A program made the position numbers and the translations under genes. The notes beneath the pieces are model-generated. The model was not told where the DNA came from. It was given only the letters and a program-made list of their open reading frames with translations, and did no database searches. From contig JACDGL010000006.1 in assembly GCA_013815385.1 (NCBI GenBank), positions 124,001-188,000 on the forward strand: 64,000 nt of DNA, written 5' to 3'. The first letter of the stretch is position 1, and each line of letters begins with the position of its first letter. This stretch comes from Taibaiella sp. (lineage in GTDB: Bacteria > Bacteroidota > Bacteroidia > Chitinophagales > Chitinophagaceae). Below, piece after piece: positions 35,261 to 43,128 of the stretch.

Positions 35261-36097
35261 ATGCCACTTATTATCACCGCTACAGATTTTTCTGATATCG
35301 CCGGTAAAGCAGTTGATTATGCCTGCCGGTTAGCTACAGATATGGGCATAGGCGTTACTGTCCTGCATTCATTTGTTATTCCTGTCAATTTCAGCGATGC
35401 GACTATGCCGGTACTACCACTTGATGAAATCCAGAAGATAGCTGAGGAGAAGATGGCCGAAGTGATAAGCGGGCTAAAAGATACATATCCGGTCACAGAG
35501 ATAAAAGGAAAGATACTGTATGGCGATATACTTGATTGCCTGCAGGAATATACAGATAAAGAGGAGCAGCCATGGGCTATAGTACTAGGCAATGATTCCG
35601 GTACTGATAGCGACATGTGGCTGGGCAGTACATTGCTAACAGCTATGAGATCACTTGACTATCCTGTAATAGCAGTACCCCCTGTTGCTTCTTATAATCC
35701 TGTACATAAGATCTGTTTTGCCTGCGATTATAATGATAATAATACTGTTGCCACAGCCCAGGCTATAGCCGATATGGTACTGCCTGCCGGAGCGGAGCTA
35801 CATGTGCTGCACGTAGGCGATAGTAAAGAAATAAACAATGAGTATGTAAGTACCTGGCAACAGCATCTGGAGCCACTAAGCCCGCAGTATCACTTTACAG
35901 ATAACAGGGAAACAGATAAGGCAATAGATAAGTTTGCCGAAGATAATAGTATGGACTGGTTGATGATAGCACCCCATCATCATTCTTTTCTACAAGGCTT
36001 GTTTCAGCACGATCATACCAAAGCACTGGCACGCATTACACATCTGCCGATAGTAGCAGTGCATGGCAGAGCAGAAAACAGGAGAGAAAAGGAGTGA
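35261..36097 (+). CDS. Tandem universal stress protein
   Basis: The product is about 278 residues, starting at M-P-L-I-I-T-A-T-D-F-S-D; a GTG five codons upstream is less likely. It consists of two USP domains (about 1-145 and 150-278). The first has the A-T-D-F-S start and the second a K-I-C-F-A-C-D-Y-N-D start; the ends carry weak versions of the ATP-binding G-x2-G-x9-G-S. The second has A-P-H-H-H-S-F-L-Q-G-L-F-Q-H-D-H-T-K-A-L-A. Such proteins help survival in stress or stationary phase. It is monocistronic, preceded by a TACTTTTT near-consensus box. Confidence 0.8.
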   Translation: MPLIITATDFSDIAGKAVDYACRLATDMGIGVTVLHSFVIPVNFSDATMPVLPLDEIQKIAEEKMAEVISGLKDTYPVTEIKGKILYGDILDCLQEYTDKEEQPWAIVLGNDSGTDSDMWLGSTLLTAMRSLDYPVIAVPPVASYNPVHKICFACDYNDNNTVATAQAIADMVLPAGAELHVLHVGDSKEINNEYVSTWQQHLEPLSPQYHFTDNRETDKAIDKFAEDNSMDWLMIAPHHHSFLQGLFQHDHTKALARITHLPIVAVHGRAENRREKE

Positions 36098-36508
36098 TCA
36101 GAGTGTATTGGGCTTTCTGGAACGGAAATAATTCCTGATCCCTTTGTAGCCAAATTCTACAGCTTTCCATTTCAGGTAACCGCCTAATACTTCAAAAGCT
36201 ACCTTGAATAATAAATTGCCAGACTGTTTAGGCCTGCTGTATGTTTCGCGTTTGGAGTTACCAAATAAACGGATGATGGAAGGTGCAAATTTCAGAATGG
36301 CGCCTATGCGTGATTCGGCACCTATTAGCGATAAGGCAATTTTTAAAGGACCTGATTCATTTGCTGTTCCCTTCTCTTCTTCCTTATCATCACTTTTCCC
36401 GAAAGAAAAAATATCTTCCAGCGTATTCTTTTTTGCAGCGCGTTTCAGCATCTGCTTTTCTAGTTGCAATTGCTTTATGCTGCTAATGTTTTTAGGGTAG
36501 AGTTTCAT
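36098..36508 (-). CDS. Hypothetical protein of the YtxH/holin-like operon, 136 aa
   Basis: This basic, soluble-looking protein has no clear signal peptide. It has an amphipathic, Leu/Ile-rich part (about 60-85) and a K-W-K-A-V-E-F-G-Y-K-G-I-R-N-Y-F-R-S-R-K tail, which could bind membranes electrostatically. It overlaps the holin-like gene by four bases, so the two are translationally coupled. I do not recognise a family. Context suggests an envelope-associated function. Confidence 0.6.
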   Translation of the reverse strand: MKLYPKNISSIKQLQLEKQMLKRAAKKNTLEDIFSFGKSDDKEEEKGTANESGPLKIALSLIGAESRIGAILKFAPSIIRLFGNSKRETYSRPKQSGNLLFKVAFEVLGGYLKWKAVEFGYKGIRNYFRSRKPNTL

Positions 36509-36891
36509 CGTGGAAATTCTTTATCCTCGTCATAATTATCACCCTCGCCTGTGTTCTTAATTACATCATCGGTAATTGACCTTACAAAAATGCTGGAGAA
36601 GAAATTGATCACAGAGCGTTTGCAGGCAATGCACACGATCATTAATACGAGGTAAACGCCTACAGTAAGAAAGCGGCCTGCTACACGGCTGTTCAGCAAG
36701 TCTGTAAAATACTCTGACAGGGCGAAGCCAACAAATAGGAGCATCGCAAAGCCACAGAATAGTATTACAAGCAAAAAGGCAAAATTGCCCAATATGCTGG
36801 ATACACGCTCTACAATATCGAGTTGCAATAAACGGAGGTGTACCTGTAAATACCGGGCAATTTTTTCTTTTATTTCCTTGATAACATTCAT
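36505..36891 (-). CDS. Holin-X-like (phage_holin_3_6) membrane protein
   Basis: This 128-residue protein has a charged amphipathic N-terminal helix (1-30), two membrane helices (about 38-60 and 72-98) and an acidic tail. This is the pattern of the phage holin superfamily III / Holin-X proteins, which in chromosomal Bacteroidota copies are not linked to phage lysis. It sits between a YtxH-domain gene (nine bp upstream) and a basic hypothetical gene (overlap of four). No phage genes are near, so a role in envelope stress or membrane organisation is more likely than lysis. Confidence 0.75.
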   Translation of the reverse strand: MNVIKEIKEKIARYLQVHLRLLQLDIVERVSSILGNFAFLLVILFCGFAMLLFVGFALSEYFTDLLNSRVAGRFLTVGVYLVLMIVCIACKRSVINFFSSIFVRSITDDVIKNTGEGDNYDEDKEFPR

Positions 36892-36900
36892 GCTACTTGC

Positions 36901-37095
36901 TTAAGCATTATAAATTTCGTGTTCAAGGTCCTGACCTTTCTTAGCGAATTTTGTTTTCAGGCTGCTAAGGTTGTCTTTCAGCTTGTCAATAGTTTCCTGA
37001 CGTTTGTCTTTGTCGGTAGCAAGTATGTAACCAACAGCAGCGCCTACGGCAGCGCCGATCAGTAATGTAGCAACAGTTTTTCCGGTGTTTGCCAT
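36901..37095 (-). CDS. YtxH-domain protein, 64 aa
   Basis: This small protein has an N-terminal glycine/alanine-rich membrane helix (A-T-L-L-I-G-A-A-V-G-A-A-V-G-Y-I-L-A) followed by a charged coiled-coil segment (D-K-R-Q-E-T-I-D-K-L-K-D-N-L-S-S-L-K). This is the YtxH/YtxG general-stress pattern: anchored by the N-terminus with a cytoplasmic helix. It leads a three-gene operon with the holin-like and basic proteins. In Firmicutes, relatives are under general stress control; here regulation is unknown. Confidence 0.8.
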   Translation of the reverse strand: MANTGKTVATLLIGAAVGAAVGYILATDKDKRQETIDKLKDNLSSLKTKFAKKGQDLEHEIYNA

Positions 37096-37218
37096 GATGA
37101 AAATATTTAAGATGTATGTAAATGGTATTTCAGGATAAAATTAATAAATATCATGCCATTGTCATGCCGTGGCAGGATTTTAATACTTAGATAATACCAT
37201 AATTACCGGCGCAGATAC

Positions 37219-38283
37219 ATGCTCAATATCATCAGGATCAAACAGTTTATCTTTCTGGCGCTTATCATCGGGTTGGCCTGTACGCTTGCCTGGCAGATAA
37301 GGAACTACATGCCGGGTGTGCTTGGTGCCATCACGCTCTATATCCTTATGCGCTCCTATTACTTCAAGCTAACTGTAATAAAGAACTGGAAAAAGTGGCT
37401 TGCTGCTATTGTATTCATCATCATCACTATCATCATATTTGTAGTGCCCATTACACTGCTCATACAGCTGCTGCTGCCAAAACTGCAAGCCATAGCAGGC
37501 AACCCCGAGAAGATAGATGGCACATTGCGGGTACTTACCGGCAAGCTGCAACATTATGTGCCCGGAGTAGATACCCATTCTTTAAGAATGCAGGAACTTA
37601 CGAAAAAAGCTGCATCGGCCATACCGACAGTGCTGGGCGCCACGCTGGATCTTGTTATCAATACCTTGCTTGCTTTTTTCCTGCTGTATTTTATGCTCAT
37701 AGATGGGCGTAAAATGGAGCGGAACATACACAGCTTCCTGCCGCTGAACGGGGAAAATGTGGAACACATATGGGAGGCTACAAGGGTAATGGTAGTATCT
37801 AACGCTATTGGTATACCGGTGCTGGCAGCGGCACAGGCGTTTACGGCAGCCGTTGGGTACTTCATATTTGGTGTGGAAGATCCTTTGCTGTGGGCAGTGA
37901 TAACGGGTATGTTCTCCTTATTCCCGGTAGTAGGCACCACGCTTATATGGGTGCCCATATCATTGCTACTATTCTCCCAGGGGCATACGTGGCAGGGCAT
38001 AGGGCTGCTGCTGTATGGCGGCATAGTGATCGTAAACTTTGACCATATACTGCGCTTCACGCTGCTGAAAAAAATAGGTAATGTGCATCCGGTCATTACT
38101 ATAATGGGTGTGTTTGTGGGGGTACCCCTGTTTGGTTTTATGGGCTTTATTTTCGGGCCATTGCTTATCTCTTACCTGCTATTGCTGGTAGAGATATACA
38201 GAGTGGAATTTTCGCGGGGAAATAATAATAATGAGCAGATCGTAAGCAGTACACCCCCCTCATCCCAAACTCCCGGCGAGTAG
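37219..38283 (+). CDS. AI-2E family transporter (second copy)
   Basis: This 354-residue polytopic protein of the AI-2E/PerM family has helices at about 10-45 and 60-88, an amphipathic central region (95-145), and in the C-terminal half P-V-L-A-A-A-Q-A-F-T-A-A-V-G-Y-F-I-F-G-V-E-D-P, followed by S-L-F-P-V-V-G-T-T-L-I-W-V-P and V-N-F-D-H-I-L-R-F-T. Sequence differs clearly from the copy at 3077-4189, so the two are distant paralogues. It is monocistronic and its stop codon abuts that of the convergent nadD. The substrate is unknown. Confidence 0.85.
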   Translation: MLNIIRIKQFIFLALIIGLACTLAWQIRNYMPGVLGAITLYILMRSYYFKLTVIKNWKKWLAAIVFIIITIIIFVVPITLLIQLLLPKLQAIAGNPEKIDGTLRVLTGKLQHYVPGVDTHSLRMQELTKKAASAIPTVLGATLDLVINTLLAFFLLYFMLIDGRKMERNIHSFLPLNGENVEHIWEATRVMVVSNAIGIPVLAAAQAFTAAVGYFIFGVEDPLLWAVITGMFSLFPVVGTTLIWVPISLLLFSQGHTWQGIGLLLYGGIVIVNFDHILRFTLLKKIGNVHPVITIMGVFVGVPLFGFMGFIFGPLLISYLLLLVEIYRVEFSRGNNNNEQIVSSTPPSSQTPGE

Positions 38284-38856
38284 CTATTTTTTGTAGTACC
38301 GGCTGCCTTCCAGGTATTCCTGCACCGCATCGGGCACTATATATTTTATAGACTTTTTCTGCTTTAGCTGTTCGCGTATGTAGGTAGCCGATATCTGCAG
38401 CTGTGGGGCATCCAGCACCTTTATATCAGCGCCGTATGTTTCTGTTATTTCGAACCCGGGGCGCATATATATGATAAAGGAGTATTGCTTTATCAGCGCT
38501 TCGTAATTCTTCCACCGGTGTATATTCTGAAAGCTATCGGAGCCCATGATGACTGAAAAACGCTCAAGCGGAAATTTTTCTGTGAGGTAGGTAAGCGTAT
38601 CTATAGTATAGGATGGCTTGGGCAGGTGAAACTCCACATTGCTGGCACGGAAACCTGGATTGCCTTCTATAGCAAGGTTTACCAGGTGCAGTCGGTCGTA
38701 CTCATTAAGCAGCGAGTGGGAATCCTTCAGCGGGTTGTGCGGCGACAGCACAAACCATATCTTATCAATATCGCTGTGTTCAATAACGTAATTAGCAACT
38801 ATAAGGTGGCCTGTGTGTATAGGATTGAAGCTGCCGAAATATAACCCGATGTGCAT
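38284..38856 (-). CDS. nadD: Nicotinate-nucleotide adenylyltransferase
   Basis: This 190-residue enzyme joins nicotinate mononucleotide and ATP to make deamido-NAD in NAD synthesis. The nucleotidyltransferase signature G-S-F-N-P-I-H-T-G-H is at residues 8-17 and the second motif appears as S-A-T-Y-I-R-E-Q-L near 160, equivalent to I-S-S-T-x-I-R. Substrate-loop W and the M-G-S-D-S-F-Q-N-I-H-R-W segment are typical. Length matches the family. The ATG follows a TAGTTTTG promoter box by four bases, so the mRNA is probably leaderless. Confidence 0.95.
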   Translation of the reverse strand: MHIGLYFGSFNPIHTGHLIVANYVIEHSDIDKIWFVLSPHNPLKDSHSLLNEYDRLHLVNLAIEGNPGFRASNVEFHLPKPSYTIDTLTYLTEKFPLERFSVIMGSDSFQNIHRWKNYEALIKQYSFIIYMRPGFEITETYGADIKVLDAPQLQISATYIREQLKQKKSIKYIVPDAVQEYLEGSRYYKK

Positions 38857-39275
38857 GTGGCAAAACTATGTGGATTTATGATTGGAGGGCTATGATTTTT
38901 GAGTTAAGGGTAAATGTTACATTCTGCATAAAATAAAGTAGGAGAGTTTTTGGGTGGTGGTGAGCTGGGAGCTATGCCTGTAAGCATTATTTCATTTTTT
39001 TAAAATGTTACATAATGTCGCATTACCTCCCATTGATGATTTTGGTATAGGCTCTATATTGTTGTGGGTTTTTAGTTAATAATTATAGGGTTAGTATTCA
39101 TCTTTATGCCGGGTGCAAAGTACTAACGGAAAAAGATTACAGCAACTAAAAAAAGCATGGTACCACAGAAAAGCGTAGTATGGTAAATAGTTTATGAAAT
39201 GAAGATTTCCTGTGTTGAAGGCGAGAGAAGGGGCCCTTTATTAAATGTGTATATTCATATTCCTTGTAAAAAACC
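38857..39275. other. AT-rich gene-free stretch
   Basis: No ORF with coding character was found. The region includes the nadD promoter, two direct copies of AAATGTTACAT (38912-38922, 39003-39013) and an inverted GTTAGTA/TACTAAC pair (39090-39096, 39121-39127). Nothing more can be assigned. Confidence 0.35.
38861..38868 (-). promoter_or_regulatory. -7 promoter box of nadD, four bases before the ATG
   Basis: Minus-strand TAGTTTTG fits TAnnTTTG and is followed by CCAC and the ATG, giving the same spacing as at fmt, feoA and kdsD. Confidence 0.55.
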
Positions 39276-39524
39276 TCAAATAGTCAGCTCCACCCATATT
39301 TTATCCGCGTCTTTTTTGCGGATGCTGAGGTAGTAGCCTGCTATCTGTATGGCCATTGGGTCGCCCATGGGGGCTATCATCTGTACCGATACCGGTTCGC
39401 CCGGTATGCAGCCCATCTCCATTAGTGTCAGTTGAAAATCGCTCTCCTCATGGTTCCTTATTATGGCCTGCCTGCCTGCCGGTAACTGAGACAGCCGTAC
39501 TACACCCTCTGCTTGCGCATTCAT
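39276..39524 (-). CDS. feoA: FeoA-domain protein
   Basis: This 82-residue SH3-like protein begins M-N-A-Q-A-E-G-V-V-R-L-S-Q-L-P-A-G; the much longer ORF on this strand runs antisense through ybeY and is spurious before this Met. The L-M-E-M-G-C-I-P-G-E-P-V-S-V-Q-M-I-A-P-M-G-D-P block and the final I-A-G-Y-Y-L-S-I-R-K are the FeoA signature. FeoA assists the ferrous iron permease FeoB. Here it is alone; feoB lies about 20 kb away without its own FeoA domain. The ATG is four bases behind a TATTTTTG box. Confidence 0.9.
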   Translation of the reverse strand: MNAQAEGVVRLSQLPAGRQAIIRNHEESDFQLTLMEMGCIPGEPVSVQMIAPMGDPMAIQIAGYYLSIRKKDADKIWVELTI

Positions 39525-39528
39525 ACCA

Positions 39529-39536
39529 CAAAAATA
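39529..39536 (-). promoter_or_regulatory. -7 promoter box of feoA, four bases before the ATG
   Basis: Minus-strand TATTTTTG matches TAnnTTTG, followed by TGGT and the ATG. This decides the feoA start and predicts a leaderless mRNA. Confidence 0.55.
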
Positions 39537-39590
39537 CGACGAATACCACCACCGAAAAAATATGCGACCTTTGCGCCTTAGATAAACAGA

Positions 39591-40022
39591 ATGCCTGCAA
39601 GGTTTTATGAACAGGAAGTAAAGGCCGGACTGAAGTACCGCAGAAAACTTTCTGCCTTTCTTGATGCGCTGGTGCATAATGTGGCAGATGGCGTGGACAG
39701 GGCCACACTCACCTATATATTTTGTAACGATGCGTACCTGCTGCAAATGAACCAGCAATACCTGGACCATGATACATTTACCGATATCATTACATTTGAT
39801 ATGAGTGATGCAAAGAATGTACTGACGGGAGAGATATACATCAGCACCGATCGGGTGGCTGATAATGCCGTAAAGTACAGTACCACTTATGAGGCAGAAC
39901 TGCACCGGGTTATATTTCATGGGGCACTGCACCTGTGCGGCTATAAAGACAAGAAAGAAAGTGATAAAAAGGAAATGCGCAGGATGGAAGATGAATGCCT
40001 GCAAATGTATTTTAAAGACTGA
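39591..40022 (+). CDS. ybeY: Endoribonuclease YbeY
   Basis: This 143-residue single-domain metalloprotein processes 16S rRNA 3' ends and takes part in ribosome quality control. The family motif H-G-x-L-H-L-x-G-Y is at residues 110-118 (His110, His114). The third ligand, normally His six residues after the second, is here Asp120 in Y-K-D-K. The upstream T-D-I-I-T-F-D (about 64-70) and G-E-I-Y-I-S motifs are typical. It forms a unit with the pseudouridine synthase gene three bases downstream. A box GACCTTTG upstream is close to the -7 consensus. Confidence 0.9.
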   Translation: MPARFYEQEVKAGLKYRRKLSAFLDALVHNVADGVDRATLTYIFCNDAYLLQMNQQYLDHDTFTDIITFDMSDAKNVLTGEIYISTDRVADNAVKYSTTYEAELHRVIFHGALHLCGYKDKKESDKKEMRRMEDECLQMYFKD

Positions 40023-40025
40023 AGT

Positions 40026-40745
40026 ATGCAGATAGAGATACTATATGAAGACGCTGACCTGGTAATTGTGAACAAGCCCGCAGGAGTACTGGTAATACCC
40101 GACCGCTTTGACAGCACCCTGCCATCTATGGATAAGCTGGTGGCTGCAAAGATAAAACACCCGATATGGATAGTACACCGCATAGACCGCGATACGAGCG
40201 GCGCACTATGCTTTGCTAAAAACGAAGCGGCGCATAAATACCTTTCGGGCCTCTTCCAGGATCGGCATATGAATAAATATTATGTAGGCCTGGTAAATGG
40301 CCGTGTGGTGCCCGAGGAGGGAACTATAGACAAACCCATAATAGAGCACCCGGTAATAAAGGGCAAGATGATAACTGCCAAAAAAGGGAAGGCATCGGTT
40401 ACAGACTACAAGGTACTAGAGCAATGGCCGCTGTATTCGTTAGTGGAGTTCAGGCTGCATACGGGGCGCACCCACCAGATACGCGTACACATGCAATCGA
40501 TAGGCAACTCACTGGTTGGCGATGAGCTTTATGGCGATGGCGTACCATTTTTTCTTTCGTCCATAAAAAGAAAATACAATCTGTCTGATAAAAAGGAAAC
40601 GGAAAAACCATTGCTAAGCAGGCTGGCGCTACATGCCTACCGATTGGAATTTACCAAAGAGGATGGTACCGAAATAAAAGTACAGGCCCCCCTGCCCAAA
40701 GATATAGCCGCCTGTGTGAACCAGCTGAATAAATGGAGCAAGTAG
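40026..40745 (+). CDS. RluA-family pseudouridine synthase
   Basis: This 239-residue enzyme isomerises uridine to pseudouridine in RNA, probably rRNA. The catalytic motif H-R-I-D-R-D-T-S-G has Asp54; L-V-I-V-N-K-P-A-G-V-L near residue 15 and R-T-H-Q-I-R-V-H-M near 150 complete the RluA signature. It lacks the N-terminal S4 domain of RluC/RluD, so it is the short form. The insertion around K-R-K-Y-N-L-S-D-K-K-E-T-E-K lies in the catalytic domain and is unusually charged. It is co-transcribed with ybeY. The exact target base is unknown. Confidence 0.9.
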   Translation: MQIEILYEDADLVIVNKPAGVLVIPDRFDSTLPSMDKLVAAKIKHPIWIVHRIDRDTSGALCFAKNEAAHKYLSGLFQDRHMNKYYVGLVNGRVVPEEGTIDKPIIEHPVIKGKMITAKKGKASVTDYKVLEQWPLYSLVEFRLHTGRTHQIRVHMQSIGNSLVGDELYGDGVPFFLSSIKRKYNLSDKKETEKPLLSRLALHAYRLEFTKEDGTEIKVQAPLPKDIAACVNQLNKWSK

Positions 40746-40755
40746 TGCTCATTAC

Positions 40756-40863
40756 TCACTTTTTCTTATGGATGGCATCTTTAAGTTTATCCCTGTCCGA
40801 CTTAGGCGTACATGCATACAACTGAAGTAGCATAATAATGAGAATAAAGGATAAAAATTTCAT
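40756..40863 (-). CDS. Tiny lipoprotein, 35 aa
   Basis: A complete minus-strand ORF of 35 codons encodes M-K-F-L-S-F, a hydrophobic core and the lipobox L-Y-A-C (Cys18), then 17 residues ending in K-D-A-I-H-K-K-K. The size and charge resemble entericidin-type peptides. It lies between the pseudouridine synthase gene and a bidirectional terminator. It could belong to a unit with the 91-aa lipoprotein gene only by read-through. No function is assigned. Confidence 0.55.
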   Translation of the reverse strand: MKFLSFILIIMLLQLYACTPKSDRDKLKDAIHKKK

Positions 40864-40911
40864 AACCTATCTATTGTAGCAATATCACGGAGGCAGACCT
40901 AAAATTAAAAA

Positions 40912-40938
40912 AGCCATCCTGAAAAGGATGGCTTTTTC
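40912..40938. terminator. Hairpin terminator after the 91-aa lipoprotein gene
   Basis: A 9-bp stem AGCCATCCT / AGGATGGCT with loop GAAA has an A-run before it and a T-run after it, so it can work in both directions. It most clearly ends the minus-strand lipoprotein transcript. Confidence 0.85.
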
Positions 40939-40957
40939 TCAAAAAGTTGAGCTAAAA

Positions 40958-41233
40958 CTATTTCTTCATTTTAGTTTCAGTAGTAATAGTTGTTTTGGTC
41001 ACCATTTTCTTGGCAGTATCTTTAGTAGAAGCCATAGTCTTAGATGTATCCGCCATAGCAGGAGCTGCAGGAGCTGCAGGAGCTGCTGTCATAGTGTCAG
41101 CAGGTGCTGGTGCTGGTGTAGCCATAGTTGCTGTAGAATCAGTAGTGCTGGTGTTTTCAGAACTGCTGCTACCACATGATGCAACGAAAAGGCCCATAGA
41201 AAGAGCAAGGATGCTAATTTTAATGAATTTCAT
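40958..41233 (-). CDS. Ala/Pro/Thr-rich small lipoprotein, 91 aa
   Basis: The lipobox V-A-S-C (Cys20) follows a clear signal. The mature region is low in complexity: Ser/Thr (21-40), then A-P-A-P-A-P and A-A-P-A-A-P-A-M, then a Lys/Thr-rich tail with K-D-T-A-K-K-M-V-T-K. It is probably a disordered, surface-linked spacer. The Ala/Pro part is encoded by three perfect tandem copies of the 9-mer GCAGGAGCT (41058-41084, plus-strand sense), which could change length in frame. No enzymatic domain is visible. Confidence 0.75.
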   Translation of the reverse strand: MKFIKISILALSMGLFVASCGSSSSENTSTTDSTATMATPAPAPADTMTAAPAAPAAPAMADTSKTMASTKDTAKKMVTKTTITTETKMKK

Positions 41234-41455
41234 AAAATTTCTTTTTTTAGATTGTTAATTACCCATTTATACCAGGAACAAGAAAAGGTAACCCTGTAAT
41301 GAGAAATATTTTCTAAAAAAGTTGCACCGTACAATTTATCTGCTTTTATAAGCCATAAATAGATGGGTATTTATTAAATTTGATGACCCGGTGAGCACAG
41401 TCTCATAATTCTTTAGGAATAAGGGTTACTTTTTGACTGAAAAAGGATTAATATT

Positions 41456-42031
41456 TTGAGTGTTATTGCGCTACATAGTGAAGAGTATATGCTTGCCGCC
41501 CTCGCAAAGGGTGAGCGGGTAGCTACAGAGGAGATATATAACCGGCATGCAGATACAATTTGCAGGTGGGTAAAAAAGAATGGCGGCGACAGCACAGATG
41601 CGGATGATATATACCAGGAAGCAATGGTAGTGCTCTTTGAAAAGGCCCAGAACGAAGACTTCAGGCTGACGTGTAAAATAGGTACTTACCTGTTTGCCGT
41701 AAGCAAGCACCTGTGGTACAAGAAACTACAGCAGCGCCAGAACCAGCCTTCTGAATTATCGGGCGATAGTGATGAATGGCACGATAAGGGGTATGAAGAC
41801 GATGTAAATACCCACCATGAACGGGAAGCGCACTACGAACAGATGGATGCGGCGCTGGACCAGCTTGGTGAACCATGCAGTTCTTTATTAAAAGCTTTTT
41901 ATCACAGGGATAGAAGCATGACGGAGATAGCGGCAGAATTCGGGTACACCAACCCGGAGAATGCCAAGACACAAAAATATAAATGCCTTACGCGCCTTAG
42001 AAAGATATTCTACGGTGTACAGGCCAAATAA
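41456..42031 (+). CDS. ECF-type RNA polymerase sigma factor (second)
   Basis: This 191-residue sigma-70 family protein has region 2 at about 20-95 (E-E-I-Y-N-R-H-A-D-T-I-C-R-W, D-A-D-D-I-Y-Q-E-A-M-V-V-L-F) and region 4 at about 125-185 (A-L-D-Q-L-G-E-P-C-S-S-L-L-K-A-F-Y, T-E-I-A-A-E-F-G-Y). The start is TTG at 41456 with AAAAGGA a few bases upstream; an ATG at 41489 would cut the N-terminal helix. The next gene (8 bp away) encodes a membrane protein with an anti-sigma-like N-terminus fused to a protease, its likely regulator. Confidence 0.85.
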   Translation: MSVIALHSEEYMLAALAKGERVATEEIYNRHADTICRWVKKNGGDSTDADDIYQEAMVVLFEKAQNEDFRLTCKIGTYLFAVSKHLWYKKLQQRQNQPSELSGDSDEWHDKGYEDDVNTHHEREAHYEQMDAALDQLGEPCSSLLKAFYHRDRSMTEIAAEFGYTNPENAKTQKYKCLTRLRKIFYGVQAK

Positions 42032-42039
42032 CAAAGACA

Positions 42040-43107
42040 ATGCAGGACGGAAATCATATATGGGCGATTGCGGAGGAGTATGTAGCGGGAACAATAACGG
42101 AGGCTGCCGGTGCAGAGCTGAGCAACCGCCTGCAAACCGATGTGGAATTTGCTGCATCATTTAACGAATGTGTGAACCTGCTACGCTCTATGAAGGGTGC
42201 AGCTACACAGGCGCACTTCAGGGGCACGCTGAAGGATGCCGCGCAAAAGCATAACGCTGCCCGCAAAACCATACCGCTGCGTACCCACTACTGGCGTACC
42301 GGTGCCATAGCGGCAGGGGTAGCCTTGCTTACATCGGCCTGCGCGTTTCTTTCATTCAGCACACACAACAAGAGCAATACCAACCAATACAGTGTACTGC
42401 GCCACGAGATAGAAAATATAAAACGCTCGCAGACGCAGATCATCAGGAACATCAACAGGCAGAATGCTGCCGGTAATACACCCACTGCTGCGGTAAAATA
42501 CAGTGGTACGGGCTTTGCACTAAATAACGAAGGCTATCTTGTTACCAACTATCATGTGGTAGATGGTGCAGATTCTGTATACATACAAAACCAGAAGGGC
42601 GATTACTACAAGGCTATTGTAAAAGCCTTTGACCCTAATACTGATATTGCAGTGCTGAAAGTAGAAGATGAGCATTTCCGGTTTGCCAAAGGGGATGTAC
42701 CCTACACCTTTACCCAGGGTAAAACAGGCCTGGGCGCACATATATATACTGTAGGCTATCCTGATGACGACATGGTGTATAATGAAGGCTATATAAGTGC
42801 CAACAATGGCTACCAGGAAGATTCTATGCAATACAGGATGGAACTGCCTGCTGATCCCGGACAGAGCGGTGCGCCTGTGCTGGATGCTAGTGGCAACGTA
42901 ATGGCCATAGTAACTGCCAAAGGCAACCAGAGCGGGGGCAGCACATATGCTGTTAGCTCTAAGGCATTACTACAGTTGTTGCATTCCATGCCCGCCGACG
43001 AGCGCATCAGCCTGCCGCATACCAACAGGATGGGTAGACTGGACCGTGAAATGCAGATACAGAAGCTGGCACAATATACCTGCTCTGTGAAGGTGTATAA
43101 AAAATAA
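42040..43107 (+). CDS. Membrane-anchored trypsin-like serine protease with anti-sigma-like N-terminal domain
   Basis: This 355-residue protein has a predicted cytoplasmic part (1-85), one membrane helix (about 87-106), a short coiled coil (115-142) and a periplasmic S1C/trypsin-like domain (about 150-345). The catalytic triad is complete: His172 (T-N-Y-H-V-V), Asp202 (P-N-T-D-I-A-V-L) and Ser276 (P-G-Q-S-G-A-P-V). No PDZ domain follows, unlike HtrA. The N-terminal part (Y-V-A-G-T-I-T-E-A-A-G-A-E-L, T-D-V-E-F) resembles the start of FecR-like anti-sigma factors. Placed eight bp behind an ECF sigma gene, it looks like a fused anti-sigma/protease; binding is inferred. Confidence 0.85.
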   Translation: MQDGNHIWAIAEEYVAGTITEAAGAELSNRLQTDVEFAASFNECVNLLRSMKGAATQAHFRGTLKDAAQKHNAARKTIPLRTHYWRTGAIAAGVALLTSACAFLSFSTHNKSNTNQYSVLRHEIENIKRSQTQIIRNINRQNAAGNTPTAAVKYSGTGFALNNEGYLVTNYHVVDGADSVYIQNQKGDYYKAIVKAFDPNTDIAVLKVEDEHFRFAKGDVPYTFTQGKTGLGAHIYTVGYPDDDMVYNEGYISANNGYQEDSMQYRMELPADPGQSGAPVLDASGNVMAIVTAKGNQSGGSTYAVSSKALLQLLHSMPADERISLPHTNRMGRLDREMQIQKLAQYTCSVKVYKK

Positions 43108-43128
43108 CTTGTATTTAAATACTGATAT

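Noticed and set aside
36505-36891. Holin-like gene as sign of a prophage
   Set aside because: No capsid, tail, integrase or lysin gene is nearby; XerD at 7382 is a housekeeping recombinase.
38912-39013. Direct repeat AAATGTTACAT (two copies)
   Set aside because: Short, AT-rich and 80 bp apart in an AT-rich spacer; likely chance.
39525-40004. N-terminal extension of the feoA ORF
   Set aside because: It lies antisense to ybeY; the FeoA domain and promoter box place the start at 39524.
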